Below are positions 16,418 through 24,347 of a DNA stretch of 44,263 bases, one piece after another. The notes under the pieces are model-generated. The model worked only from the letters and a program-made list of their open reading frames with translations. It was not told the origin of the DNA and did not search any database. Positions within the stretch are counted from its first letter, which is position 1. Each line of letters starts with the position of its first letter. The translations under genes and the position numbers were made by a program. Source of the DNA: Clostridia bacterium (GTDB taxonomy: Bacteria; Bacillota; Clostridia; Christensenellales; Aristaeellaceae); contig JAFUOR010000035.1 in assembly GCA_017481825.1 (NCBI GenBank), positions 1 to 44,263 on the forward strand, given 5' to 3'.

Positions 16418-18275
16418 CCGTGTGTCCATCCGCGAGACGCTCTCCATTCACCTGCGGGCAGCGAAGGACGTAAATCGCCTTGTGCCGGGCATCTTCGCTT
16501 CTACGGTGATCTCCTCCATTGTTAACGCGCTTACCCCCTATGCAACCATCTGGCTCTCCGCGCAGCTCATCAACGAGCTTGCTTCCACCCGCCATGCCGA
16601 CATGCTGATGCGCTGGGTGCTGCTGATCATCGCGGTTACGGCGCTGCTGGGATTGGTGAAATCCGTGCTGGAGCGCTGGCATGCAGCCCGGGAGAGCATG
16701 TTCTACCAGCAGCATGACCAGCTGTTCAGCGAGAAGTTCCTGACCATGGACTACGCCGACGCAGACGCGCAGAAGACCCGCGATCTGTTCACACAGATTC
16801 AGCAGAGCGCCAACTGGGGCGGTTGGGGCTTCAACTATCTGGACATGTATATTTCATGGATGACGGAAGCCGTTGCGGGTTTGCTGGGCGCGGTTGCCCT
16901 GACCGTCAGCCTGTTCACCCAGCCTGTGCCGGAAACGGCGGGCGCGCTGACGGTGCTCAACCATCCGCTGTTCATCGTCGGTTTGATTGCCCTGCTGCTG
17001 GGTGTGACGCTCCTTCGACCCGCCCTCAACAACAGGGCCAACGCCGGGTGGGGTGCACTGGCGGAGCTGAGCCGCTTTGGCAACCGCGTGTTCAGCCATT
17101 TCCAGTACACCTTCTACGAGGACACCGAAAAGGCTGCGGATATCCGCATGTATAAGCAGATCGACGTTGCGGAGCATTACTCCAAAACCGCCAATACCTT
17201 TGGATTCGGCACGCCCTTCTCCCGCTTCTTGCACACCACGATGGGCGGCTGCAACGCGCTGGTGTCCGGCATATCGACGCTTCTGTCCGGCGTGGTGTAT
17301 GTGTTCGTGTGCCTGAAAGCATGGGCAGGTGCGTTTGGCGTGGGCAGCGTGACGCAGTATGTTGGCGCGGTTACGTCGCTGTCCTACAGTGTGTCCCGAT
17401 TGCTGAGTACCATCGGTCATATGCAGACCAATGCCGGCTTCCTCAAAACGACCTATGAGTTTCTCGACATCCCCAATTCCATGTATCAGGGCAGCCTGAC
17501 CACGGAGAAGCGCGCCGACCGCCAGTATGAGGTGGAATTCCGCGATGTATCCTTCAAATACCCCGGCTCAGATGTGTGGGCACTGCGTCATGTGAACATG
17601 AAGTTCAAGGTTGGCAAGCGTCTGGCCATTGTCGGTGAAAATGGCAGTGGCAAGACGACCTTCATCAAGCTGCTGTGCCGTCTGTACGATCCGCAGGAGG
17701 GGCAGATCCTCCTCAACGGCATCGACATCCGCAAGTACCGCTACGATGATTACATGAACATCTTCTCGGTTGTGTTCCAGGACTTCAAGCTCATCTGCCA
17801 GCCCCTGGGCGCGAACGTAGCGGGCAGCATGGAGTACGACCGTGATCGAGTGCAGCGCGCTCTGATTGATGCGGGCTTCGGAGAACGGCTCGCCACGATG
17901 GAGAAGGGGCTGGATACCATGCTCTACAAGGATCTGTCCGAGGACGGCGTGGATGTATCCGGCGGCGAGGCGCAGAAGATCGCCATTGCCCGTGCATTGT
18001 ACAAGGACGCACCCTTCATCATTCTGGATGAGCCGACAGCCGCTCTCGATCCCATCGCAGAGGCGGAGATTTACGCCAAGTTCAATGACATTGCAGGTGA
18101 CAAGACGGCGATCTATATCAGCCACCGCCTGTCCTCCTGCAAGTTCTGCGATGAGATCGCCGTGTTCCATGAGGGCGCAGTGATCCAGCAGGGAACGCAC
18201 GAGGCGCTGGTTGCTGATGAAGGCGGGAAGTACCATGCGCTGTGGCATGCACAGGCGCAGTACTACGAAGACTGA
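16404..18275 (+). CDS. ABC exporter half-transporter B (membrane plus ATPase)
   Basis: The 623-residue protein has a six-segment exporter membrane domain (about residues 20-340) and an ATPase with Walker A GENGSGKTT (about 411-419), signature VSGGEAQKI, Walker B FIILDEPTAALDP and H-loop ISHRLSS. The ATG at 16404 is supported by AAAGGAGG at 16389-16396; the longer upstream frame is inside the previous gene. Both partners of the pair have intact nucleotide sites, unlike many heterodimers with one degenerate site. The context of LytTR/GHKL regulators suggests export of a peptide, lipid or toxic compound; the cargo is unknown. Confidence 0.93.
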   Translation: MKKSDRVSIRETLSIHLRAAKDVNRLVPGIFASTVISSIVNALTPYATIWLSAQLINELASTRHADMLMRWVLLIIAVTALLGLVKSVLERWHAARESMFYQQHDQLFSEKFLTMDYADADAQKTRDLFTQIQQSANWGGWGFNYLDMYISWMTEAVAGLLGAVALTVSLFTQPVPETAGALTVLNHPLFIVGLIALLLGVTLLRPALNNRANAGWGALAELSRFGNRVFSHFQYTFYEDTEKAADIRMYKQIDVAEHYSKTANTFGFGTPFSRFLHTTMGGCNALVSGISTLLSGVVYVFVCLKAWAGAFGVGSVTQYVGAVTSLSYSVSRLLSTIGHMQTNAGFLKTTYEFLDIPNSMYQGSLTTEKRADRQYEVEFRDVSFKYPGSDVWALRHVNMKFKVGKRLAIVGENGSGKTTFIKLLCRLYDPQEGQILLNGIDIRKYRYDDYMNIFSVVFQDFKLICQPLGANVAGSMEYDRDRVQRALIDAGFGERLATMEKGLDTMLYKDLSEDGVDVSGGEAQKIAIARALYKDAPFIILDEPTAALDPIAEAEIYAKFNDIAGDKTAIYISHRLSSCKFCDEIAVFHEGAVIQQGTHEALVADEGGKYHALWHAQAQYYED

Positions 18276-18295
18276 GATTTTTCTGATCGTGACGC

Positions 18296-18333
18296 GGCGG
18301 CTTCTTTCCACAACGGAGGGAAGTCGCCTTTTG
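18296..18333 (+). terminator. Terminator after the ABC exporter genes
   Basis: A 14-bp stem with G-U pairs (18296-18309 and 18315-18328, loop ACAAC) is followed by TTTT, 20 bases after the stop codon. Confidence 0.75.
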
Positions 18334-18350
18334 ATCGTCGCAAGCAATGC

Positions 18351-18640
18351 ATGTGGATAGCCGAATCCACATATTCGCTTGTTGGGCAGCAGCCCAACCC
18401 CATTGATCGCACAGAAGTGTGCGGCTGTCCTGCGTGATGTTTGATAGGCATACGCACAGCTGCTGCATGAGAATCATGCACCAAGGGGACTGGGGTGCTT
18501 CCCCAGTAAGAGGCATCTGAGGGCGTTGACTCCTCACATGCACTGCTTGCCGCAGCAGCACGTTGAATCGGAATTCTCCCTGTCAGCCTGCTGCAAAGCA
18601 TGCAGAATGCAAAAAGGGCATGACCGGGGCCATGCCGCAA
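18351..18640 (+). ncRNA. Candidate structured RNA: run of consecutive short hairpins
   Basis: This gene-free stretch contains a chain of perfect short stems: ATGTGGAT/ATCCACAT (18351-18358, 18365-18372), GTTGGGC/GCCCAAC (18381-18387, 18392-18398), CGCACA/TGTGCG (18408-18413, 18418-18423), TGCATGA/TCATGCA (18464-18470, 18474-18480), ACTGGGG/CCCCAGT (18489-18495, 18501-18507), TGAGG/CCTCA (18518-18522, 18532-18536) and GGCATG/CATGCC (18617-18622, 18631-18636). Loops are small (3-9 bases). There is no convincing coding frame. It does not match tmRNA, RNase P, SRP or 6S features that I know. Strand is assigned from the direction of the neighbouring terminators and is uncertain. Confidence 0.4.
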
Positions 18641-18754
18641 TGAAAATCGTACAAAACCGTCTTATCGGAACGCATCCCATGTCGTTGTTTTTCGACTGCC
18701 GGTCTGTCGACGGCGAGTTGCGTTGACCGAGTGCGTACCTTCATGACAGTCTGA

Positions 18755-18790
18755 GGCCTCCGGTTCACAAACGAGCCGGAGGCCTTTTTG
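18755..18790 (+). terminator. Strong plus-strand terminator
   Basis: A 12-bp stem GGCCTCCGGTTC/GAGCCGGAGGCC (18755-18766, 18773-18784, one G-U) is followed by TTTTTG. The minus-strand DUF4340 gene ends 3 bases further on. As no protein gene precedes it within 480 bases, it supports a transcript coming from the hairpin-rich region. Confidence 0.85.
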
Positions 18791-18792
18791 TG

Positions 18793-20274
18793 CTATTCCA
18801 GATTCAGCTTAAAACCGCCTTTGATCAGGTAGAAGACCGCATGCCCATCGACGATCACCGCGTCGTGCATGCCGTCGAAATCCGCCAGCGCCACGGTGTG
18901 AACCGTGCCGTCGATATCCGTGAAGGTGTAGACCGTATGGGGCGCGGCGGCGATCTCCTCGTCTGCGGGCAGTGCGCCGGAAACGGTGACCATCACCAGC
19001 TGGCTGTACGCCGCTTCAAAGACGGCGTAATCGAAAGCCTCGCCGTTGCGGGTGAGGGTGTAATCGTAGAGGAGATTGCCCTCCTCGTCGTAAACCAGCT
19101 CGTTGTTTTCGGCCACCTGCTCGGTGCGAGTGATGGCATAGACGGTGGTCGTGCCATCCTCGTCAATGACTAATCTGGCGAGGTTTCCCAGGGCGGTCAG
19201 CACCGGGTAGCGGTTGAGGGTGGAGCGCGCATTCACATCCAGGAACACGCCCATGGTGTAATGGCTGGACACGTACACGCAGTCCTCGTAGAGCACGTAA
19301 TCCGCCAGGTCGCTGCGCTCGCCGCCGATGGTGAAGGTGACGGTGCTCTCCGGGTAATCCACGGGGGTGAAGGCGCCATCGGCGTTGATATCGCCGATGG
19401 TACCGGCGGCCATGTGCAGCTCGATGGTCATGCGGGGCGTGTCAAGGCCGTAGAGGGCAAGGTTTTCCGGCGTCGCAGGGCCGACGTAGGCGCCCAGCCG
19501 CAGAGTGGCGGCATTGCCCAGCAGGCCCGTCATGGCCTCGCTGTCCGCCGGGTAGATGAAGGGCTCCGTGAGCCACCATCGCTCGGTGGAATCCGTGTTG
19601 GTGATATCGCCCTCCAGCGTCCACTGGGCATGGATGCTCCCATCGCCCAGGCGAAGAGTGATGCGGTCAAAGCGCGCCTTGTGCAGCACCGGTTGGGTGA
19701 TATCCCACAGGGCTTCCCGGCTGACGAACAGCGCATCCACCATGGAGTTGGAGAAGGCGTAGAGGCGGTCATCCCCATCAATGAGCATGTAACGCCAGGT
19801 GCCGGTATGTCCCACATCGCCCACCCGCAGCCGGATGGCCGTGCCGTCCGTGTAGGTGATATCCGCGATGAGGGCGGGGGTTTCCAGGCCAAAGTCCGAC
19901 AGGTGATCGGCGTAATCATGCCAGTTGTCAGCCAGCACCTCATCCACGGTGATGGTGGCGGCGGCGTCCATCAAATCGGCGGAGATATCCTCGGACAGGG
20001 TGTAGCCGTCCTCGCCCTGCAAAACAAGCAGGCCGTCCTGGGCGGCAACAGCCCAGTCGTCTTCGCCCTCGATGGTCGCGGCGATGGATTGCACCTGTGC
20101 CGGGTCGTGCTGATAGAGGGTTTCGCGGGTGATGATGTTCTCCGGCAGGGGTTCCTCGGGCTGATGCTCCAGGTACAGCCATGCGCCGGTGATGAGGAGC
20201 AGCGCCGTCAGTGCGGCAGCGAGCCACAGCTTGCGGTGGGCCTTGCGCGGCTTGCGCTTGAGTACATCGTGCAT
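18793..20274 (-). CDS. DUF4340 domain membrane-anchored protein
   Basis: The 493-residue protein begins with a basic stretch (KRKPRKAHRK) and one transmembrane helix (LWLAAALTALLLITGAWLYL), then a large extracytoplasmic region. Segments such as DGYTLSEDISADLMDAAATI, LSDFGLETPALIADITYTDGT and LYGLDTPRMTIELHM are the repeated pattern of DUF4340, which is typically encoded next to GldG-like and ABC-2 permease genes. The start at 20274 shares a base with the stop of the GldG-like gene (TGATG) and has AGGAGG upstream, so the two are translationally coupled. The function is probably as an extracytoplasmic partner of the ABC complex; the substrate is unknown. Confidence 0.88.
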   Translation of the reverse strand: MHDVLKRKPRKAHRKLWLAAALTALLLITGAWLYLEHQPEEPLPENIITRETLYQHDPAQVQSIAATIEGEDDWAVAAQDGLLVLQGEDGYTLSEDISADLMDAAATITVDEVLADNWHDYADHLSDFGLETPALIADITYTDGTAIRLRVGDVGHTGTWRYMLIDGDDRLYAFSNSMVDALFVSREALWDITQPVLHKARFDRITLRLGDGSIHAQWTLEGDITNTDSTERWWLTEPFIYPADSEAMTGLLGNAATLRLGAYVGPATPENLALYGLDTPRMTIELHMAAGTIGDINADGAFTPVDYPESTVTFTIGGERSDLADYVLYEDCVYVSSHYTMGVFLDVNARSTLNRYPVLTALGNLARLVIDEDGTTTVYAITRTEQVAENNELVYDEEGNLLYDYTLTRNGEAFDYAVFEAAYSQLVMVTVSGALPADEEIAAAPHTVYTFTDIDGTVHTVALADFDGMHDAVIVDGHAVFYLIKGGFKLNLE

Positions 20275-21734
20275 CACAGGTGCCTCCTGGGGAGCAGAAT
20301 GATCAGCGCCGCCGCCAGCACGGCGATGGGCAGTGCCACCAGCAGCACGCTGCCCAGGGTGATGGATTCTGCCGAGAGCTGGGGCCGGATGGCGGTCTTG
20401 GCCATGATGCCAAGATCAACAGGCGCGCTGTCCAGCAGGAATTCCACCACGCGGATGATGAACTCCTCCGTGTGGGTCATGGCATGGAGCTGGTCAGAGG
20501 TGAGCAGGGTGGTGGAACCGATGATGAAGGCACGGCTGACGTCGCCTGTATCGGCGGCGCGGCGCGCCTGCAGGGCCAGGGTGAAGGGGCCGTCCAGGTC
20601 ACCCTCCTGCCGGGTGAGGGTGGTGGAGCCGTCCGTCAGGCTGCGGAGGTAGGACTGATCGCCCGACTGCAGCACTGGGGAGACGATGAGGTTGTTGTCC
20701 GTATCCCCGGGGGTTTCAAAGGCGCGGGCGGTGGCCATGAGGAGCGTCGTGCTGCCAGCGGAGAGAAGGTCGAGGGTCACGTCGGTGGAAAGCATCTCGG
20801 GCAGCAGGAAGAGGCGGTTATTCTCGTAGTAGGTATCCGGCTCCTGGGCCGATGCGACCACCACACCCTCCATGGGCAGGAAGCCATAGGCCCGCAGCAG
20901 CGCCTGATAATTGGGCATGCGGTCAAGGGGATCGGTGTAATCGCAGGCAAAGAGGATGCTGCCGCCCCCGGACATGAAGGCGGAGAGCTTGCTGAGCTCG
21001 CTGCTGCTGATATCCATAACCGGCGCCAGGAAGACCACCAGATCCTCCGTGGTCAGCTCAATATCGCTCAGGCTGGCAAAGCGCACGTCGTAGTGATTGC
21101 TCATCAGCAGCTGGGTCAGCACGTCCGCGGTGTTGGCGTCCAGCTCGTCATGCCCCTGAATCATGTAGACGACGGGGATGGTCTCCTGCGTGACGTACAC
21201 GATGGCGGAGGTGATGGCGCTCTCGTAGGTGTAGTTGGCATAGGCAAAGTCGCCCGTTTCATAGTCGTAGGACAGGCTGACGAAATCCGTCGGGGAGAGC
21301 ACGCGAAAGCGATCCGTCGTTTCGCAGTAGACGATGAGGCTGTCGGTACTGACCACATCATCGGAGGTGGCACCTGCAAAGCGGGAGAGCAGCAGGGGAT
21401 TGAGGGAAGCGCTGGTCTGCTCCCAGGTGACCAGGTCGGAGGCCGCAGCGTAGCGGTCAAGGAGCTCCATCAGGGGCAGATCCTCCTGTCCGCGCTCGAA
21501 AAGGGCGTAGATGTGCACCGGGTAGGCGAGATCGTCCAGAATCTGCAGCGTCGCCTCGCTCTGGGTGGTGACGGCGTTGAAGGAGTAGTCAAGCCGCCAG
21601 CCGTTCTTCTTTTCAAGGGTTGTGAACAGGGCGTTGAGGGCCACGAGGATGGCCAGCGCCGTGCAAAGCAGCAGCGTGGACATGCTGCCGTAGCGGAAGC
21701 GTGGATTCTGCCAGAATTTGATCTTCATCATCAT
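20274..21734 (-). CDS. GldG-family ABC accessory protein
   Basis: The 486-residue protein has an N-terminal helix (residues ~17-40), a large outside domain and a C-terminal helix (LLVALPIAVLAAALIILL) ending in RRHL, as in GldG/IFT52-like proteins (ABC_transp_aux). Family-like elements are VTWEQTSASLNP, TIPVVYMIQGHDELDANTADVLTQLL and the DLVVFLAPVMDISSSELSKLSAFMSGGGSILFACD region. In Bacteroidota GldFG with GldA is needed for gliding; in Firmicutes the role is unknown. Three successive in-frame ATGs occur at the start (21734, 21731, 21728); the third has the best spacing from the G-rich ribosome-binding site, but the first overlaps the preceding stop. Confidence 0.88.
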   Translation of the reverse strand: MMMKIKFWQNPRFRYGSMSTLLLCTALAILVALNALFTTLEKKNGWRLDYSFNAVTTQSEATLQILDDLAYPVHIYALFERGQEDLPLMELLDRYAAASDLVTWEQTSASLNPLLLSRFAGATSDDVVSTDSLIVYCETTDRFRVLSPTDFVSLSYDYETGDFAYANYTYESAITSAIVYVTQETIPVVYMIQGHDELDANTADVLTQLLMSNHYDVRFASLSDIELTTEDLVVFLAPVMDISSSELSKLSAFMSGGGSILFACDYTDPLDRMPNYQALLRAYGFLPMEGVVVASAQEPDTYYENNRLFLLPEMLSTDVTLDLLSAGSTTLLMATARAFETPGDTDNNLIVSPVLQSGDQSYLRSLTDGSTTLTRQEGDLDGPFTLALQARRAADTGDVSRAFIIGSTTLLTSDQLHAMTHTEEFIIRVVEFLLDSAPVDLGIMAKTAIRPQLSAESITLGSVLLVALPIAVLAAALIILLPRRHL

Positions 21735-22450
21735 GCCCCCCTGTAACGGCGTGCGTCCAGCACGTGGATGGTCAGCACCACAAAGGCGGCGGCAAAGGAT
21801 ACATCAAAGCCGATGCTGGCAAAGGACAGCTGCCCCATCAGGAAGGGCTCGCTGCGCGCATAAAGGCTGAAGAAGGACAGAAGCTCCGCGATGAAGCTGA
21901 TGGAGATGGCGTTTTCCATCAGATCGAGCATCCACAGCACAAAATTGGCGCCAAAGGCCATCACCGCCGCCGTCACCTGATTGGACGAGCAGCCGGAGAT
22001 GAACAGATCCAGCGCGATGAAAGCGCAGCCCTGCAGCACAAAGCCCAGGTACCCCACCATCAATTCGCCCGGATAAACCTGGCCGTAGATGGCGACGATG
22101 AGCACAAAGAGCAGCGTCATGAGCACGGTGAGCAGCATGACGGTCACAGCGGCCAGGTATTTGCCCAGCACCACACCGGGCAGGGAGACCGGGCTGGTAA
22201 AGAGCAGCTGATCGGTACGCTTCTGCCTTTCCTCGGCCAGGAGGCGCATGGTCAGCACCGGGCACAGCAGCATCCACAGATACCCCATGGTGCCGATGAA
22301 GGAGAGCAGATCGCTGGAGCGTTGGGTCATGATGGTCAGGTAGAACATCACAGCGGACAGCGTCAGGAATACGCCCATGAACACATAGCCGACGGGCGTG
22401 AAGAAATAGCCTTGAAGCTCGCGCTTCCAAATTGACAGCAAATGTATCAC
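21731..22450 (-). CDS. ABC-2 type permease (GldF-like)
   Basis: The 239-residue protein has six predicted membrane segments and starts IHLLSIWKRELQGYFFTPVGYVFMGVF, the typical GldF/ABC-2 N terminus, followed by LLCPVLTMRLLAEERQKRTDQLLFTSPVSLPGVVLGKYLA, the conserved coupling region. It ends LDARRYRGA. The GTG start at 22450 overlaps the stop of the ATPase gene (GTGA) and gives the family length; longer upstream reading enters the ATPase gene. It forms the membrane channel with the ATPase and works with the GldG-like and DUF4340 proteins. Confidence 0.9.
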   Translation of the reverse strand: MIHLLSIWKRELQGYFFTPVGYVFMGVFLTLSAVMFYLTIMTQRSSDLLSFIGTMGYLWMLLCPVLTMRLLAEERQKRTDQLLFTSPVSLPGVVLGKYLAAVTVMLLTVLMTLLFVLIVAIYGQVYPGELMVGYLGFVLQGCAFIALDLFISGCSSNQVTAAVMAFGANFVLWMLDLMENAISISFIAELLSFFSLYARSEPFLMGQLSFASIGFDVSFAAAFVVLTIHVLDARRYRGA

Positions 22451-23409
22451 CCAATCTGTGTTTGTGTTGAGGGATCCTCGGCAGTGACGCGCAGGAAGGC
22501 CTCCTCCAGCGTGTCGCGCTCGGGCATGAGCATGCGGATGGGGGCGTCCAGGCCGCACAGCAGGCGGAAGAGCTGGGTTTGCGGGTCGGGGTCGCTGTCC
22601 CGCGTGCACTCGATGAGCACCTCGCTGACCTTGGTGGAGGCGCTGGGCAGCGCCTTGACCCGGCGCACGCAGGGGAGGGAATGGAGCGAGGGCAGCAGCT
22701 GCTTTTCGCCAAGGGCGATGGAGGCGCGCAGGCGTAGCACATCCCCCGTGTCGGTCAGATCGGACATGTCGGCCTCGCGCACCAGCTTGCCCTTGTGCAG
22801 GATGATCACTCGCTGGCACAGCTGTTGAATCTCCGGCAGCAGGTGGGAGGAGAAGATGACCGTGTGCTTGCTGCCCAGCTCCCGGATGAGGGCGCGGATC
22901 TCCACCACCTGCCGGGGATCCAGGCCCACCGTGGGCTCGTCCAGCACCAGCACGGGCGGGTTGCCGCACAGCGCCTGCGCAATGCCCACACGCTGGCGGT
23001 AGCCCTTGGACAGATGGCCGATCAGCCGCCCGCGCACATCCATCAGCCCACAGGTCTGCATGATCTCCTCCACATGATCGGCGATGGCACGCCTTTGCAC
23101 TTCCTTCAATTCGCAGACGAAGCGCAGATAAGCCTGCACGGTCATCTCATCGTAGAGGGGCGGCTTTTCCGGGAGGTAGCCGATCAGACGCTTGCAGTCG
23201 CGGGCCTGGGTGAGCATATCCATGCCGTTGACCAGCACCTGACCGGAGGTGGGGGGGAGATAGCCTGTCAATATGTTGAGCGTGGTGGTTTTGCCGGCGC
23301 CGTTTTGCCCCAGCAAACCAACGATCTGCCCCTCCGGCGCGCGAAAGGACAGACCCGACACGGCCTCCACCGCGCCGTAACGCTTGGTGATCTGTTTCAA
23401 GTCGATCAT
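22447..23409 (-). CDS. ABC transporter ATP-binding protein (GldA-like)
   Basis: The 320-residue protein starts MIDLKQITKRYGAVEAVSGLSF and has Walker A GQNGAGKTT (about 39-47), a signature in the form LSKGYRQRVGIAQAL, Walker B VLVLDEPTVGLDPRQ and H-loop IFSSHLLPE. The C-terminal ~100 residues form the accessory domain seen in ABC-2 drug/lipid ATPases. GGAGG lies 8 bases before the ATG at 23409. It is first in the four-gene operon. The promoter contains an extended -10 at 23438-23446. Confidence 0.94.
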   Translation of the reverse strand: MIDLKQITKRYGAVEAVSGLSFRAPEGQIVGLLGQNGAGKTTTLNILTGYLPPTSGQVLVNGMDMLTQARDCKRLIGYLPEKPPLYDEMTVQAYLRFVCELKEVQRRAIADHVEEIMQTCGLMDVRGRLIGHLSKGYRQRVGIAQALCGNPPVLVLDEPTVGLDPRQVVEIRALIRELGSKHTVIFSSHLLPEIQQLCQRVIILHKGKLVREADMSDLTDTGDVLRLRASIALGEKQLLPSLHSLPCVRRVKALPSASTKVSEVLIECTRDSDPDPQTQLFRLLCGLDAPIRMLMPERDTLEEAFLRVTAEDPSTQTQIG

Positions 23410-23437
23410 GGATGCAAACCTCCATTCATACACCTGT

Positions 23438-23446
23438 ATTATACCA
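23438..23446 (-). promoter_or_regulatory. Extended -10 promoter of the GldA/F/G-DUF4340 operon
   Basis: On the minus strand TGGTATAAT (plus 23438-23446) is a perfect -10 with the TGn extension, 29 bases upstream of the start codon. No good -35 is seen, as is usual for extended -10 promoters. Confidence 0.65.
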
Positions 23447-23489
23447 GATGCGCCGGAGGAATGCATGAACAAAGTGTAAAACTGCATAA

Positions 23490-23522
23490 CAAAACAGCCT
23501 CCTCAAACAAGAAGGCTGTTGA
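23490..23522 (-). terminator. Terminator after the atypical response regulator
   Basis: On the minus strand the stem AACAGCCT/AGGCTGTT (plus 23493-23500 and 23513-23520) is followed by TTTGTTATG, 13 bases after the regulator stop. Confidence 0.7.
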
Positions 23523-23534
23523 AAGCGCCGCGGC

Positions 23535-24179
23535 TCACGCCATTTTGAGGCGATAGCCAAGCTTATAAACGGTCTCGATGCAGCTGGCGCCCAGCTTGCA
23601 GCGCAGGCGCTGGATGTGCACATCCACCGTGCGGGTCTCGCCGATGCCCTGATAGCCCCAGGCGGTGCGCAGCAGTTCCTGACGGGTCAGCGCCGCGTCG
23701 GGGGAGCGCATGAGGGCGGTCAGCAGGGCAAATTCCTGAGCGGTGAGGGTCAGCTGCTCGCCATCCAGGGTGGCCTCGCGGTTCTCCGTGTCAAGGCGCA
23801 GCGAGCCCAGGGTGAGCGTGCGGGCGCTTTCCGACAGGAGCTGCTCCACGCTGCGGCACAGCTCATCCTCCTGGAAGGGCGATAGCAGCACATCACAGCC
23901 TGCCTGATAAAGGGCGCGCAGATGGGCGGCGTTGGAGGCGTCGGCCGTGATAAAGAGAACAGGCCAGCCACGTTCCTCCAGCTGCTGCATCAGCCCGATA
24001 CTCTCCGTCCAGGGCATGCGCGCATTGAGGATGGTCAGAAGCCGCTGGCTGCTGCGGATGCATTGAAGGCCATCGGCGATGGTGGCGGCCGTGCAGCATA
24101 CGTGACCGGCGCCGGATAACGCATCGTGCACGCGCAGGGCGGTGCGGACGTCGGGCTCCAGAATCATAATTTCAGCCAT
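23535..24179 (-). CDS. OmpR-type response regulator with a degenerate receiver
   Basis: The 214-residue protein has a receiver-like N-terminal domain and a C-terminal winged helix (LTLTAQEFALLTALMRSPDAALTRQELLRTAWGY... RTVDVHIQRLRCKLGA...YKLGYRLKMA) typical of OmpR/PhoB DNA binders. In the receiver the phosphoacceptor aspartate is replaced by asparagine (LTILNARMP, N52), the acidic pair is weakened (ILEPD) and the conserved lysine is serine (LLSPF, S100). It is thus probably phosphorylation-independent. No histidine kinase gene adjoins it. It lies just upstream of the GldA/F/G-DUF4340 operon, 125 bases away on the same strand, and is a candidate regulator of it. Confidence 0.88.
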   Translation of the reverse strand: MAEIMILEPDVRTALRVHDALSGAGHVCCTAATIADGLQCIRSSQRLLTILNARMPWTESIGLMQQLEERGWPVLFITADASNAAHLRALYQAGCDVLLSPFQEDELCRSVEQLLSESARTLTLGSLRLDTENREATLDGEQLTLTAQEFALLTALMRSPDAALTRQELLRTAWGYQGIGETRTVDVHIQRLRCKLGASCIETVYKLGYRLKMA

Positions 24180-24310
24180 GGTATCTCTCCTTGAAACATA
24201 ACGTGTCTGTGTGTGTGGGGGGAAGCCCCTGTGTGTGCGTCGCTACACTCATAAGACGATTCACCCTGGAGTTTTATTTCAGGCTGATCAAATTTTGTGG
24301 AACCAATACA

Positions 24311-24347
24311 AAAAGGAAGACCAACACTTGGTTGATCTTCCTGGTTT
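24311..24347. terminator. Terminator of the solute-binding-like operon
   Basis: A 12-bp stem AGGAAGACCAAC/GTTGATCTTCCT (24314-24325, 24331-24342) ends the minus-strand gene that stops at 24348; the minus strand continues with TTTTTG. The plus strand has GGTTTTTAAT, so it may act both ways. The stretch 24180-24310 upstream of the regulator shows nothing else certain. Confidence 0.88.

Noticed and set aside
14507-18275. Bacteriocin exporter with peptidase domain
   Set aside because: Neither half-transporter has an N-terminal C39 peptidase domain and no double-glycine leader peptide gene was found nearby.
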